Part shown: piece after piece, positions 1-6,778 of the stretch
Layout of the letters: the number at the start of each line of letters is the position of its first letter
How positions within the stretch are numbered: the first letter of the stretch is position 1
Source of the DNA: a bacterium
GTDB lineage: Bacteria > Chloroflexota > Dormibacteria > UBA8260 > Bog-877
Direction: 5' to 3'
Length of the DNA stretch: 6,778 nt
Assembly (NCBI GenBank): GCA_021791455.1
Contig: JAJYWM010000126.1
Location: 1 to 6,778, forward strand
Program-made: the position numbers and the translations under genes
Notes under the pieces: model-generated
Databases searched by the model: none
What the model saw: the letters and a program-made list of their open reading frames with translations, nothing else
What the model was told of the DNA's origin: nothing

Positions 1-1087
1 ACAGAGGGCCACCGACGCGCATGGCAATGTCGTACTTCTCGCGCTTGATCCCGTAGGTTCCGGCCACACCGCAGCAGAGCTGATCCATCTCCACCAGGCG
101 CAGCCCCGGCACCAGGGAGAGCAGGTCCAAGGCCGGCTTGCCGATCAACTGGTTCTGCTGCTGGCAGGGGGCGTGGTAGGCCACCGTCAGGGGTACCGGT
201 GCGAAGTCGGTCTTGAGCTCATGGTGCTCGTGCAGTCCCAGTAGAAACTCGAAAAGGTCGACGGTGCGCCGACTCACGTCAACGAGGCTGGGATCGCTCA
301 GCCCCAGAATCTCGAGGCCCTCTCGCTTCAGCATCAGCCCACAGCTGGTGGACGATGAGATCACGGGGAGCCGCTCCGTGGACGGTCCCGAGAGCTGCCT
401 TGCCAGCCGGGTCACGTAGCGGCGGGCGGCGGGGAATATCCCGTTCGACTGCAGGGGCAGGCCACAGCAGTCCTGCTTCGGGACCACCACCTGGAAACCC
501 TGATGCTCTAGCAACCTCACCACCTTCATGCCGAGATCGGGCTCGAAGTGCTCTGTGCTGCAGCCGTGGAAGTAGACGACGCGTCGGCCTGACGGTGGAG
601 ACGTATGCCGGCTGACCCAGCGAGAGAACGGACGGGTGGCAGCCTGAGGCACCGGCGCCAGACGGTGGACCCCGATGGTCTTCTCCCCGGCCAGCCGCAG
701 CCATCGATTGCCCATCGCCCAGTTGAACAAGGGGGCGACGGGCCGGCCTGCCCGGCCCATCAGGCCCGGCCTTGCCAGCAGCTGATCTCTCAGCGGTACC
801 CCATCCTGGTGTTTCAGCTCGGCCCTGGCTCTTGAGTTGATCTCCGCAATGCGGACTCCCTGGGGGCAGACCCGAGAGCAGACACCGCAACCTGAGCAGA
901 GGTCGACCGAGTGGTCTGGGGAGTGGGATCCGGCGCGGAAGCGCTCGGCCTGAGGCCCGACCGTCTTTGGGCCAGCGAAGAGCTCCGTCACCGCCGCAAC
1001 GGGGCACGCGCTCTCGCAGACGGTGCACTTGATGCAGTGATCCAAGGAGGCGCGCACCTCGAATGGGGAAAGCGCTTCAGATGTCAC
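1..1087 (-). CDS. glpC: Anaerobic glycerol-3-phosphate dehydrogenase, iron-sulfur subunit C (C-terminus off window)
   Basis: GlpC is the iron-sulfur, membrane-associated subunit that takes electrons from the GlpAB flavoprotein dimer and passes them to the quinone pool. The visible 362 codons stay open to the left edge. Two [4Fe-4S] ferredoxin motifs are intact: C18, C21, C24, C28 (CIKCTVCESACP) and C64, C67, C70, C74 (CSGCGVCSRVCP). Two cysteine-rich CCG domains follow: HGC at 174-176 with DCCG at 206-209, and HAPC at 305-308 with LCCG at 337-340. A further conserved-looking cysteine is C249. E. coli GlpC is about 396 residues, so roughly 35-50 residues should lie beyond position 1. I chose the GTG at 1085-1087 because it overlaps the glpB stop (GTGA) and follows GGGAGG by 6 nt. 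The resulting N-terminus also places the first cluster where family members have it. The family assignment is near certain; the start is likely. Confidence 0.96.
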   Translation of the reverse strand, partial: MTSEALSPFEVRASLDHCIKCTVCESACPVAAVTELFAGPKTVGPQAERFRAGSHSPDHSVDLCSGCGVCSRVCPQGVRIAEINSRARAELKHQDGVPLRDQLLARPGLMGRAGRPVAPLFNWAMGNRWLRLAGEKTIGVHRLAPVPQAATRPFSRWVSRHTSPPSGRRVVYFHGCSTEHFEPDLGMKVVRLLEHQGFQVVVPKQDCCGLPLQSNGIFPAARRYVTRLARQLSGPSTERLPVISSSTSCGLMLKREGLEILGLSDPSLVDVSRRTVDLFEFLLGLHEHHELKTDFAPVPLTVAYHAPCQQQNQLIGKPALDLLSLVPGLRLVEMDQLCCGVAGTYGIKREKYDIAMRVGGPL

Positions 1088-2319
1088 ACAGGACCTCCCA
1101 AGATGGCCGTCGCGGCCGCGTATCCGGTCGCCAGGCTGATGCCGTTACCGGACAGTTCGCGCCAGGGCACCGCCCCGGTGAGCAGGGCACCGACCGCGTG
1201 GACGTTCCGGTAGACCGGTTCTCCCGAGGCGTTGAGCGGCCGCAGCTGGTTGTCGACGGCCAGGCCGATGCGGTCGCGTCCGTGCTCCTGGAAGTAGGTG
1301 CCGTTGTGGTCACCGGATGTGGCGCTCACCGGCAGCCCAAGAACCACCTCGCGAGGAGCCTCGGCCCGCTCCGAGACGATGCCACCGGTCGCGATTCCAC
1401 CGGTCGCCAGTACGAAGTGGTCGGCCTCGAACTCAACGGAGCGGGACGATTCCGCGACCGTCACGGATTTGAGCAGCCCCGTCTCCCCCGACCCTCGGGT
1501 GGCGGTCGAGCCGATCAGGAGCCGTCCTCCATGGCGACGCAACGCCTGCCCGAGGACCGTCTGCAGGCGCAGCCCGGGTATCGACGGCGGCAGGGTTGGG
1601 ATCTCGAAGACGGGTCTGCCAATGGAATCGGTGAGATCACTCCACACCTCATGTGCCATGGAGAGTCCCAAAACGGCCGGAAGCCCGACCGCCTGCTCCT
1701 CGGCCAGTTCCGCCCGGACGCCGCGAGCAAGCTCCGAGCGGACGTGGGGCAACTCCAGCCGTCTCGCCAGGAGCTGGGGCCTCAGCGCGCGCGCGTCTCC
1801 CGCAAGCCCGACCTCCACCGCTCTGGCGCTCAGGGCTCGGCTGGAGCGCTTCAGGTTCTCGGCCACAAGCTGCGGGTAGAAGTCCCGGTAGTTGCGTATG
1901 CCCACGATCAGCACCTCCGCGCCTGCCGGGAGGTCTCCCGCGGCCATGGTTTCCGGCACGATCCCCGTCGGTCGGATCCCGCCCACCGCGGTCGGCAGCA
2001 TCAGGTTGTGGTCGAGGGCGCCCGCATAACCGAGCGGTGCGGCGAGCTCGAGGAACCATTCCACACTCTTGGAGAGCGCATCCAGGGACGCTCTGGCGTA
2101 GGGGTGGTCGGGGTGCCCCGCCACGTACGGGGGCAGCTCCTGGCCCGGGCTCGCGACCAGATGGGGGGCGTAGCCGAGGATATCCACGACCGCCGGGGAC
2201 AGAGGCAATCCCCCCTGGCCGGTGGCGACCACGGCCACGTCGAGCCCAGCCTGGGCGAGCCGCACGGCCGCCGTGAGGCCGGCCATCCCGGCGCCGACCA
2301 CGACCACGTCGTGTTTCAC
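1084..2319 (-). CDS. glpB: Anaerobic glycerol-3-phosphate dehydrogenase, flavoprotein subunit B
   Basis: GlpB is the second flavoprotein subunit of anaerobic glycerol-3-phosphate dehydrogenase. It pairs with GlpA and is thought to relay electrons to GlpC. The 411-residue protein is close to the family length (E. coli about 419). It opens with a Rossmann dinucleotide-binding motif, GAGMAG at residues 9-14. GlpB-type signatures follow: GLPLSPAVVDILG near 37-49, LPTLPPSIPGLRLQ-like sequence (here IPTLPPSIPGLRLQ) near 240-253, LATGGIATGGIVSER near 304-318, and a C-terminal flavin-contact region NVHAVGALLTG near 372-382. The gene starts 55 nt after glpA and overlaps glpC by 4 nt. A TTG at 2320-2322 is also in frame, but it sits only 3 nt from the GGAGG ribosome site. 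The adjacent GTG at 2317-2319 has the better 6-nt spacing and is preferred. No truncation or frameshift is visible. Confidence 0.95.
   Translation of the reverse strand: MKHDVVVVGAGMAGLTAAVRLAQAGLDVAVVATGQGGLPLSPAVVDILGYAPHLVASPGQELPPYVAGHPDHPYARASLDALSKSVEWFLELAAPLGYAGALDHNLMLPTAVGGIRPTGIVPETMAAGDLPAGAEVLIVGIRNYRDFYPQLVAENLKRSSRALSARAVEVGLAGDARALRPQLLARRLELPHVRSELARGVRAELAEEQAVGLPAVLGLSMAHEVWSDLTDSIGRPVFEIPTLPPSIPGLRLQTVLGQALRRHGGRLLIGSTATRGSGETGLLKSVTVAESSRSVEFEADHFVLATGGIATGGIVSERAEAPREVVLGLPVSATSGDHNGTYFQEHGRDRIGLAVDNQLRPLNASGEPVYRNVHAVGALLTGAVPWRELSGNGISLATGYAAATAILGGPV
1094..1099 (-). promoter_or_regulatory. Shine-Dalgarno site for glpC, inside the end of glpB
   Basis: The minus strand reads GGGAGG 6 nt before the glpC GTG start. 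It lies inside the last codons of glpB, and the stop and start share the sequence GTGA. This supports the GTG start and suggests translational coupling, which would keep the GlpB and GlpC subunits in step. Confidence 0.8.
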
Positions 2320-2325
2320 CAAGAT

Positions 2326-2330
2326 CCTCC
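2326..2330 (-). promoter_or_regulatory. Shine-Dalgarno site for glpB (decides the start)
   Basis: The minus strand reads GGAGG, then ATC, TTG, GTG. Spacing is 3 nt to the TTG and 6 nt to the GTG, so the site favours GTG at 2319 as the glpB start. The two choices differ by one residue. Confidence 0.7.
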
Positions 2331-2374
2331 GCGCACTAGGAACGGTCGGCTTCCGGCTTCATCTCTGGACCGCC

Positions 2375-3946
2375 TCATTCCGGCAGGTGCTCGAGATCCA
2401 GGATCCCCTGAAAGATCCACTCATCCAGGCGCTCCTGCCGCAGCTGATCTCCCCAACCCATGAGCTGCACCCCCTTCCAGCGTTCCTCCACGAATGCCAG
2501 CAGGGAGGCGGTGGCGGCCCGGGCGTCATAGTGTCCGTCCTCATGGAGCAGACCCGCCACGCGGAAGGCGCAGAATCCACCCTGGCAGGGGCCCATGCCC
2601 ACCCGCAACGCGCGGCGGAGGTCATCCAACGCCCAGTTGGACCGCCGGGCCACTGCCATGCGCAGGTCCCGACGCGATACCAGCTCGCATTCGCAGATGA
2701 GCGGGTCGTCGGGATCGTCGGTCTCCATCTCCTCCTGGCGCGCACCCAACCAGTAGAAGTGCTGGGCCTCACTGTCGGGTAGGGGCTCGACATCGGTGCT
2801 GCATGAGGCGGCCAGTCCGAGCTTGCCGCAGGCCAGGTCCACCGCGTCCTTGGCCATCAGCCGGAAGGTGGTGAACTTGCCGCCGGTCACGGTTACGAAG
2901 TTGCCCACGCCCTCCAGCTGCTCGTGATCCAGAACTGAGTGAGAGCGGGTGACGTCCCGCGTGTCGCTGACTCCACCGACCTCGCCCTTGGGCAGCAGCG
3001 GCCTGGCACCGGCCCAAACCCTTAGGGCCCGCCCCTTGCTGAATCCGGGCACCAGCGCCTCCCCCGCCTCCATCATCGCGGCGACCTCGGCGGCGGTCGG
3101 GTCTATCTGATCTGGATCCTCGACGGGCACGTCGGTGGTCCCGATCACGCTGACGGTGCGGATGGGAACGATGATGTCACCGTCTCCGGGCATGGTGCAC
3201 CGGTTCACCACGGTGTTGACCAGACGGTGATTCATCGCGACCATCACCCCCTTGCCCGGCACCACCCCGACCCGGCAGCCAGCCATCGTAGCGACCCGCC
3301 CACTCCAGGCTCCGGAGGCGTTGATCGTGCAACGGGCCCTAACCAGAACCTCGGCACCGCTTCTGTTGTCCCGCAGTCTCGCACCGATCACAGCCGAGCC
3401 CTCGACCTCCAGGGCGGTGAGCGAGTGGTAGGGCAGAATGTTCGCTCCCCGCTGGGCCGCGCCGCGAACGCAGGCTGAGACCGTCTTCCAGGCGTCCACC
3501 GACGCGTCCGGGACCAGGAACGCGCGGCTGATCCTGGGATTCAGGCGCGGCTCGCGGCGCAGGGCCTGGGCCACTGAGATCTCTTCGACCGGGACCCCGG
3601 CCGCACGGCAAGAGGGCTCGAAGAGGTCGGCGTAGGCCGGGTCATCGAGAGGCGTGGTGACGAACAGGCCCCCTGTGTCCTCGATGCAGTCCGAGGCCAC
3701 CCTGCGCAGGACCAGGTTCTCGGCGGCACACTCCTGGGCCGATGAGGGGTCCTTGACGACGTAGCGGCCGCCGGAATGCAGCAGGCCATGGAACCGCCCG
3801 GTGGTGCCGGTGGCAAGATCCCCCCGGTCGACCAGGGTGACGTGGAGACCCCGCAGAGCGGAGTCCCACGCCACCCCGGCCCCGGTCGAGCCGCCGCCAA
3901 TCACCAGGACGTCGGTCTCGAGGTGCGGCATGCCGAGGATGGTCAC
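2375..3946 (-). CDS. glpA: Anaerobic glycerol-3-phosphate dehydrogenase, catalytic FAD subunit A
   Basis: GlpA oxidises sn-glycerol 3-phosphate to DHAP with FAD, then passes electrons through GlpB and GlpC to quinone. The 523-residue protein is close to E. coli GlpA (about 542). It begins with an FAD-binding Rossmann motif, VIGGGSTGAGVAWDSALRG at about 15-33, followed by VDRGDLATGTTGRFHGLLHSGG at about 39-60, typical of the DAO/GlpD fold. The substrate-domain signatures INASGAW (208-214) and VTGGKFTTFRLMA (354-366) are present. A C-terminal BFD-like [2Fe-2S] domain carries C418 and C420 (ICECELVSRRDL) and C454 and C459 (GPCQGGFC). This domain separates GlpA from aerobic GlpD. The GTG start at 3944-3946 lies 16 nt after the glpK stop behind a weak AGGG. 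The in-frame ATG at 3931 has no ribosome site and is the alternative. Confidence 0.96.
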   Translation of the reverse strand: MTILGMPHLETDVLVIGGGSTGAGVAWDSALRGLHVTLVDRGDLATGTTGRFHGLLHSGGRYVVKDPSSAQECAAENLVLRRVASDCIEDTGGLFVTTPLDDPAYADLFEPSCRAAGVPVEEISVAQALRREPRLNPRISRAFLVPDASVDAWKTVSACVRGAAQRGANILPYHSLTALEVEGSAVIGARLRDNRSGAEVLVRARCTINASGAWSGRVATMAGCRVGVVPGKGVMVAMNHRLVNTVVNRCTMPGDGDIIVPIRTVSVIGTTDVPVEDPDQIDPTAAEVAAMMEAGEALVPGFSKGRALRVWAGARPLLPKGEVGGVSDTRDVTRSHSVLDHEQLEGVGNFVTVTGGKFTTFRLMAKDAVDLACGKLGLAASCSTDVEPLPDSEAQHFYWLGARQEEMETDDPDDPLICECELVSRRDLRMAVARRSNWALDDLRRALRVGMGPCQGGFCAFRVAGLLHEDGHYDARAATASLLAFVEERWKGVQLMGWGDQLRQERLDEWIFQGILDLEHLPE

Positions 3947-3962
3947 TGCCGGCCCTGCAGGC

Positions 3963-5465
3963 TCAGGCCTGCTCCACCCAATCGAAAGTACGGGTCACCG
4001 CCTTCTTCCAGAGGGCGTACTGGCTGTCACGCTGCTTGGGGTCCATGTGTGGCTCCCACGTCCGGTCCACGGCCCAGTTGGCTCGAAGCTCGTCCAGGGC
4101 GCCCCAGAAACCGACCGCCAGGCCAGCGGCGTAGGCGGCGCCCAGGGAGGTGGTCTCCGCCACCTTGGGGCGGATCACCGGGACCCCGAGAACATCGGAT
4201 TGGACCTGCATCAGGAGCTCGTCGTGCACCATGCCACCGTCCACCTTGAGGGAGGTGAGCGCCACTCCGGAATCCTTGTCCATCGCGTCCACCACCTCCT
4301 TGGTCTGCCAGGCGGTGGCTTCCAGGACGGCCCGCGCGATGTGGCCCTTGTTGACGTACCTGGTCAAACCGGCGATGACTCCGCGCGCGTCACTGCGCCA
4401 GTAGGGGGCGAACAGCCCCGAGAAGGCGGGGACGAAGTACACCCCGCCGTTGTCCTCCACCGTGGCCGCAAGCTGCTCGACCTCCACCGAGCTCTTGATC
4501 ATGCCCAGGTTGTCGCGCAGCCACTGCACCAACGCTCCCGTGATGGCGATCGAACCCTCCAAGCAATACACGGGGTCGTTGTCCCCGATCTTGTAACCGA
4601 GCGTGGTCAGAAGACCGCTCTTGGACGGCACAGGCGAGGTCCCCGTGTTGAGGAGCAGGAAGTTGCCGGTGCCATAGGTGTTCTTGGCCTCGCCGGGGCT
4701 GAAGCAGGTCTGCCCGAATACCGCAGCCTGCTGATCGCCGAGATCTCCCGCCACGGGGACACCGTCCAAGGGGTAGACGCAGCTGCCGTAGAGCGCGCTG
4801 GAGGGCCGGATCTTCGGCAGCATGGCCTTGGGAATGCCCATCACCCGCAGGATCTCATCGTCCCAATCGAGGGTCTTGAGGTCCATCAGCATGGTGCGGC
4901 TGGCATTGGTGACGTCGGTGATGTGGAGGCCGCCGTTGACGCCCCCGGTCAGGTTCCAGATGCACCAGCTATCGATGTTCCCAAAGATCACCTCCCCGCG
5001 CTCGGCCCGCTCCCGCAGGCTGGGGTCGTTGTCCAGGATCCACCTGACCTTGGGTCCGGAGAAATAGGTCGCCAGCGGCAGGCCGACCTTGGCCTGAAAA
5101 CGGTTCTGCCCCCCGTCCCTGGCCAGCTCATTGCAGATGGCGTCGGTCCTGGTGTCCTGCCACACGATGGCGTTGTACACAGGGCGGCCGGTGGTACGGT
5201 CCCAAACCACCGCGGTCTCGCGCTGGTTGGTCACTCCGATCGCGGCTAGGTCAGACGAGCGACAAGACGCCTTCTGCAGGGCGCCGGCAATCACCTCCTG
5301 GCTGCGCTGCCAGATCTCCATCGCGTCGTGCTCGACCCATCCGGGCTTGGGAAAGATCTGCTTGTGCTCCTTCTGGTCGACCGCTATCACCGTTCCCGAG
5401 TGATCGAAGATCATGAACCTGGTGCTGGTGGTCCCCTGGTCGAGAGCCCCCACATACTTAGCCAT
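3963..5465 (-). CDS. glpK: Glycerol kinase
   Basis: GlpK phosphorylates glycerol with ATP to sn-glycerol 3-phosphate, the substrate of the downstream GlpABC. The 500-residue protein has the normal family length (E. coli 502) and the FGGY-kinase layout. The phosphate-binding DQGTTSTR is at 9-16. Glycerol-contact residues R82 and E83 lie in NQRET (80-84), WQDTRT is at 102-107, and Y134 is also present. The catalytic base D244 is in GDLGDQQAA (240-248). Other conserved blocks are GTGNFLL (265-271), EGSIAITGA (303-311), DGGM (409-412) and [13 protein letters not shown] (438-450). The allosteric region just before D244 is unusual: there is no GGKGGTR-like fructose-1,6-bisphosphate loop as in E. 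coli, and no phosphorylatable HFFG-type histidine as in Firmicutes. Regulation is therefore probably transcriptional or of another kind. The ATG follows GGAGGAA by 5 nt. It lies 61 nt after dhaL. Confidence 0.98.
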   Translation of the reverse strand: MAKYVGALDQGTTSTRFMIFDHSGTVIAVDQKEHKQIFPKPGWVEHDAMEIWQRSQEVIAGALQKASCRSSDLAAIGVTNQRETAVVWDRTTGRPVYNAIVWQDTRTDAICNELARDGGQNRFQAKVGLPLATYFSGPKVRWILDNDPSLRERAERGEVIFGNIDSWCIWNLTGGVNGGLHITDVTNASRTMLMDLKTLDWDDEILRVMGIPKAMLPKIRPSSALYGSCVYPLDGVPVAGDLGDQQAAVFGQTCFSPGEAKNTYGTGNFLLLNTGTSPVPSKSGLLTTLGYKIGDNDPVYCLEGSIAITGALVQWLRDNLGMIKSSVEVEQLAATVEDNGGVYFVPAFSGLFAPYWRSDARGVIAGLTRYVNKGHIARAVLEATAWQTKEVVDAMDKDSGVALTSLKVDGGMVHDELLMQVQSDVLGVPVIRPKVAETTSLGAAYAAGLAVGFWGALDELRANWAVDRTWEPHMDPKQRDSQYALWKKAVTRTFDWVEQA

Positions 5466-5470
5466 CGCGC

Positions 5471-5477
5471 TTCCTCC
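5471..5477 (-). promoter_or_regulatory. Shine-Dalgarno site for glpK
   Basis: The minus strand reads TGGAGGAAGCGCG and then ATG. The strong GGAGGAA element sits 5 nt from the glpK start and confirms it. It lies in the 61-nt dhaL-glpK gap, which has no T-rich terminator. Confidence 0.8.
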
Positions 5478-5526
5478 AGTCCCAATCGTTTGGCGAGGTC
5501 GTCGCTCCCGGCGCCCCGGTCTTGTC

Positions 5527-6165
5527 CTAATCGCTTGCCGCGAAAGCCTCCCGCGCCGCTTTCATCAGCATCCAAGAGGAGGTCGCCCCCGGGTCCTGAT
5601 GGCCCGCGCTGCGCTCCCCCAGGTAGCTGGCCCGGCCCCGGTGGGCGACCAGAGGGACGGTGGCGAGGGCACCCTGATGGGCCGCCTCTTCCGCCGCCGC
5701 CAGCGCCACTTCGAATGTCTCCCCGGACCCGAGGCCGTCCTGCAAACGCTTGCTCGCCGGCAGCAGGGCGTCCAGCATCGTCTTGTCGCCGGGTTCCGCC
5801 TTTCCCCTGGCTCTGACCGCCGCCACAGCCGCGGTCAGAGCCGAGGCCCAGTCGTTCGGGGTAACCTCTCCCACTCCCTTGAGGCTGGTCCCCATCTGCA
5901 GGAAAAGAGTGCCGTAGAGCGGTCCGCTGGCACCGCCAACGGTTGAGATAAGGGTCATCGCCACCGTGCGAAACAGGCTCGCAACGTCCTTCTGCTCTAG
6001 TTGCTCGAGCTTGGGGAGCACGGCGCGCATGCCGCGATCCATGTTGATCCCGTGATCGCCATCGCCAATCGCCGAGTCAAGTTCGGTCAGGTACTCCTTG
6101 TTGGCCTCCATCGCCTGCCCAAACAGGGTCACGAAAGTGCGGGCCCGCTCGAAGGTGACGTTCAT
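5527..6165 (-). CDS. dhaL: Dihydroxyacetone kinase subunit L (ADP-binding)
   Basis: DhaL carries tightly bound ADP/ATP as a coenzyme and transfers the phosphate to dihydroxyacetone held covalently on DhaK. In characterised systems it is rephosphorylated by the PTS-type partner DhaM rather than by exchange with free ATP. The 212-residue length matches the family (E. coli 210). The Mg-ADP site is intact: D30, D35 and D37 in [11 protein letters not shown] (29-39), at the same numbers as the E. coli metal-binding aspartates. Also present are [10 protein letters not shown] (77-86), GDKTMLDAL (126-134) and the C-terminal block [20 protein letters not shown] (175-194) that closes over the nucleotide. 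It follows dhaK by 42 nt, and the ATG has AAGGAGGA 8 nt upstream. It is not fused to DhaK, so this is the two-subunit bacterial type, not the single-chain ATP-dependent form. Confidence 0.97.
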   Translation of the reverse strand: MNVTFERARTFVTLFGQAMEANKEYLTELDSAIGDGDHGINMDRGMRAVLPKLEQLEQKDVASLFRTVAMTLISTVGGASGPLYGTLFLQMGTSLKGVGEVTPNDWASALTAAVAAVRARGKAEPGDKTMLDALLPASKRLQDGLGSGETFEVALAAAEEAAHQGALATVPLVAHRGRASYLGERSAGHQDPGATSSWMLMKAAREAFAASD

Positions 6166-6173
6166 CTGTGTGA

Positions 6174-6181
6174 TCCTCCTT
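6174..6181 (-). promoter_or_regulatory. Shine-Dalgarno site for dhaL
   Basis: The minus strand reads AAGGAGGA ending 8 nt before the dhaL ATG, a near-perfect ribosome binding site. It lies in the 42-nt dhaK-dhaL gap and confirms this start. Confidence 0.8.
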
Positions 6182-6207
6182 CAGCCGGGGCCCTTCTGCA
6201 TCGCCCC

Positions 6208-6778
6208 TCAGAGCCCCCAGCGTAGCCCTGGAGTGTTGACCGGCGCGTCCCAGTACTCGGTCATCTCCCGGTCCAGGCGCAGCAGGGTGATGGAGCAGCC
6301 GGCCATCTCCAGCGAGGTGATGTAGTTGCCGATGAGGTTTCGCTCGATCTTGATACCGCGGCTCTTGAGGAACCGGTCCAGGGCCCGGTAGACGATGTAG
6401 AGCTCAATCAGCGGGGTGCCGCCCATGCCGTTCACGAAGGCCAGGACCGAGTCCCCCGACTTGAATGGAAGATCCTCGGTTATCGAGGTCGCCATCAGCT
6501 CCACTATCTCGTCCGCAGGCGCCAGCTTGCGCCGCTCTCGCCCGGGTTCCCCGTGGATCCCGATGCCGATCTCCATCTCGTCCTCGCCGAGGTCAAAGGT
6601 CGGCTTGCCGGCGGCAGGAACGGTGCAGGAGGTCAGTGCAACCCCCATCGTCCGGCCCTCAGCGTTGACCCGACGGCAGAGCTCCGCCACCTCCGCCAGA
6701 GAGCGGCCCGCCTCGGCTGCCGCTCCGCAGATCTTCTCCGCCAAAACGGTCACCCCGACACCGCGACGACCCGCGGTG
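6208..6778 (-). CDS. dhaK: Dihydroxyacetone kinase subunit K (substrate-binding), N-terminal half off window
   Basis: DhaK binds dihydroxyacetone as a hemiaminal on a histidine and presents it to DhaL-ATP. The reading frame enters from the right edge with [15 protein letters not shown], a conserved internal block, so the GTG at 6751-6753 is an internal valine and not a start. The 189 visible residues are the C-terminal part of a protein usually about 330-356 long. The key histidine is the CAC at 6553-6555 in GIGIHGEPG, which corresponds to the covalent-substrate His218 of E. coli DhaK. Upstream of it is [20 protein letters not shown], and downstream are [12 protein letters not shown] and a C-terminal [12 protein letters not shown] tail, all typical of DhaK. 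The residues acting with it in catalysis (His56 and Asp109 in E. coli) lie off the window and could not be checked. It is probably co-transcribed with dhaL. Confidence 0.96.
   Translation of the reverse strand, partial: TAGRRGVGVTVLAEKICGAAAEAGRSLAEVAELCRRVNAEGRTMGVALTSCTVPAAGKPTFDLGEDEMEIGIGIHGEPGRERRKLAPADEIVELMATSITEDLPFKSGDSVLAFVNGMGGTPLIELYIVYRALDRFLKSRGIKIERNLIGNYITSLEMAGCSITLLRLDREMTEYWDAPVNTPGLRWGL

Noticed and set aside
279..1028. A 250-codon minus-strand frame inside the glpC region
   Set aside because: It is arginine- and proline-rich with no domain. The other minus-strand frame carries both ferredoxin motifs and both CCG domains of GlpC uninterrupted, so there is no frameshift in glpC.
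2336..2362. Eight-codon minus-strand frame (MKPEADRS) in the glpA-glpB gap as a leader peptide
   Set aside because: It is very short, has no clear ribosome site or attenuator-like structure, and is expected by chance.
1063..2463. A 466-codon open frame on the plus strand, antisense to glpB
   Set aside because: It mirrors the codon structure of glpB, spans the glpB-glpC junction and the glpA-glpB gap, and shows no recognisable domain.
3801..5249. A 482-codon open frame on the plus strand, antisense to glpK and to the start of glpA
   Set aside because: It lies opposite glpK, which has every catalytic motif. The frame has low-complexity, non-family-like composition and is a by-product of the GC-rich codon bias of the real gene.
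5508..5519. Small inverted repeat CCGG-GGCG-CCGG in the dhaL-glpK gap as a terminator
   Set aside because: Only four base pairs with no following T-run on the minus strand; too weak for a terminator in GC-rich DNA.
6751..6753. GTG as a possible dhaK start
   Set aside because: The frame continues upstream with TAGRRGVG, a conserved internal DhaK block, to the window edge. The GTG encodes an internal valine.

Overview
The window is a single block of six co-directional genes, all on the minus strand and running off both ends. In transcription order they are dhaK (3' part only), dhaL, glpK, glpA, glpB and glpC (missing its C-terminus). Together they form a glycerol / dihydroxyacetone utilisation operon. 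Gaps between genes are 42, 61, 16 and 55 nt, and glpB and glpC overlap by 4 nt. I see no internal terminator or convincing internal promoter, so the six genes are probably one transcript whose promoter lies beyond position 6778.

Region by region: 6208-6778 encodes the C-terminal half of DhaK, including the histidine that holds dihydroxyacetone. 5527-6165 encodes complete DhaL, the ADP-binding subunit. 3963-5465 encodes complete glycerol kinase. 2375-3946 and 1084-2319 encode the two flavoprotein subunits of anaerobic glycerol-3-phosphate dehydrogenase. 1-1087 encodes most of the iron-sulfur subunit GlpC. No stretch longer than about 60 bases lacks a gene. I see no tRNA, rRNA, CRISPR array, insertion sequence or notable repeat.

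The genes give two routes to dihydroxyacetone phosphate (DHAP). Glycerol is phosphorylated by GlpK, and GlpABC oxidises the glycerol 3-phosphate, passing electrons through GlpC to the quinone pool. Free dihydroxyacetone would be phosphorylated by DhaK/DhaL. In the known DhaKL systems DhaL is recharged by the PTS-type protein DhaM. No dhaM, glycerol dehydrogenase, glycerol facilitator or regulator lies in the window, so these may flank it.

The organism is a GC-rich bacterium that uses GTG as well as ATG starts, generally with strong Shine-Dalgarno sites. A GlpABC-type enzyme suggests growth with anaerobic or facultative respiration. The GlpK active-site context (GDLGDQQAA) and base composition would fit Actinomycetota or another high-GC lineage such as Chloroflexota, but this is a weak inference. 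All motifs look intact and I see no sign of decay or recent transfer. This is a well-made metabolic operon rather than a new system. Its most interesting aspects are the gene combination and a GlpK that lacks both known regulatory sites.
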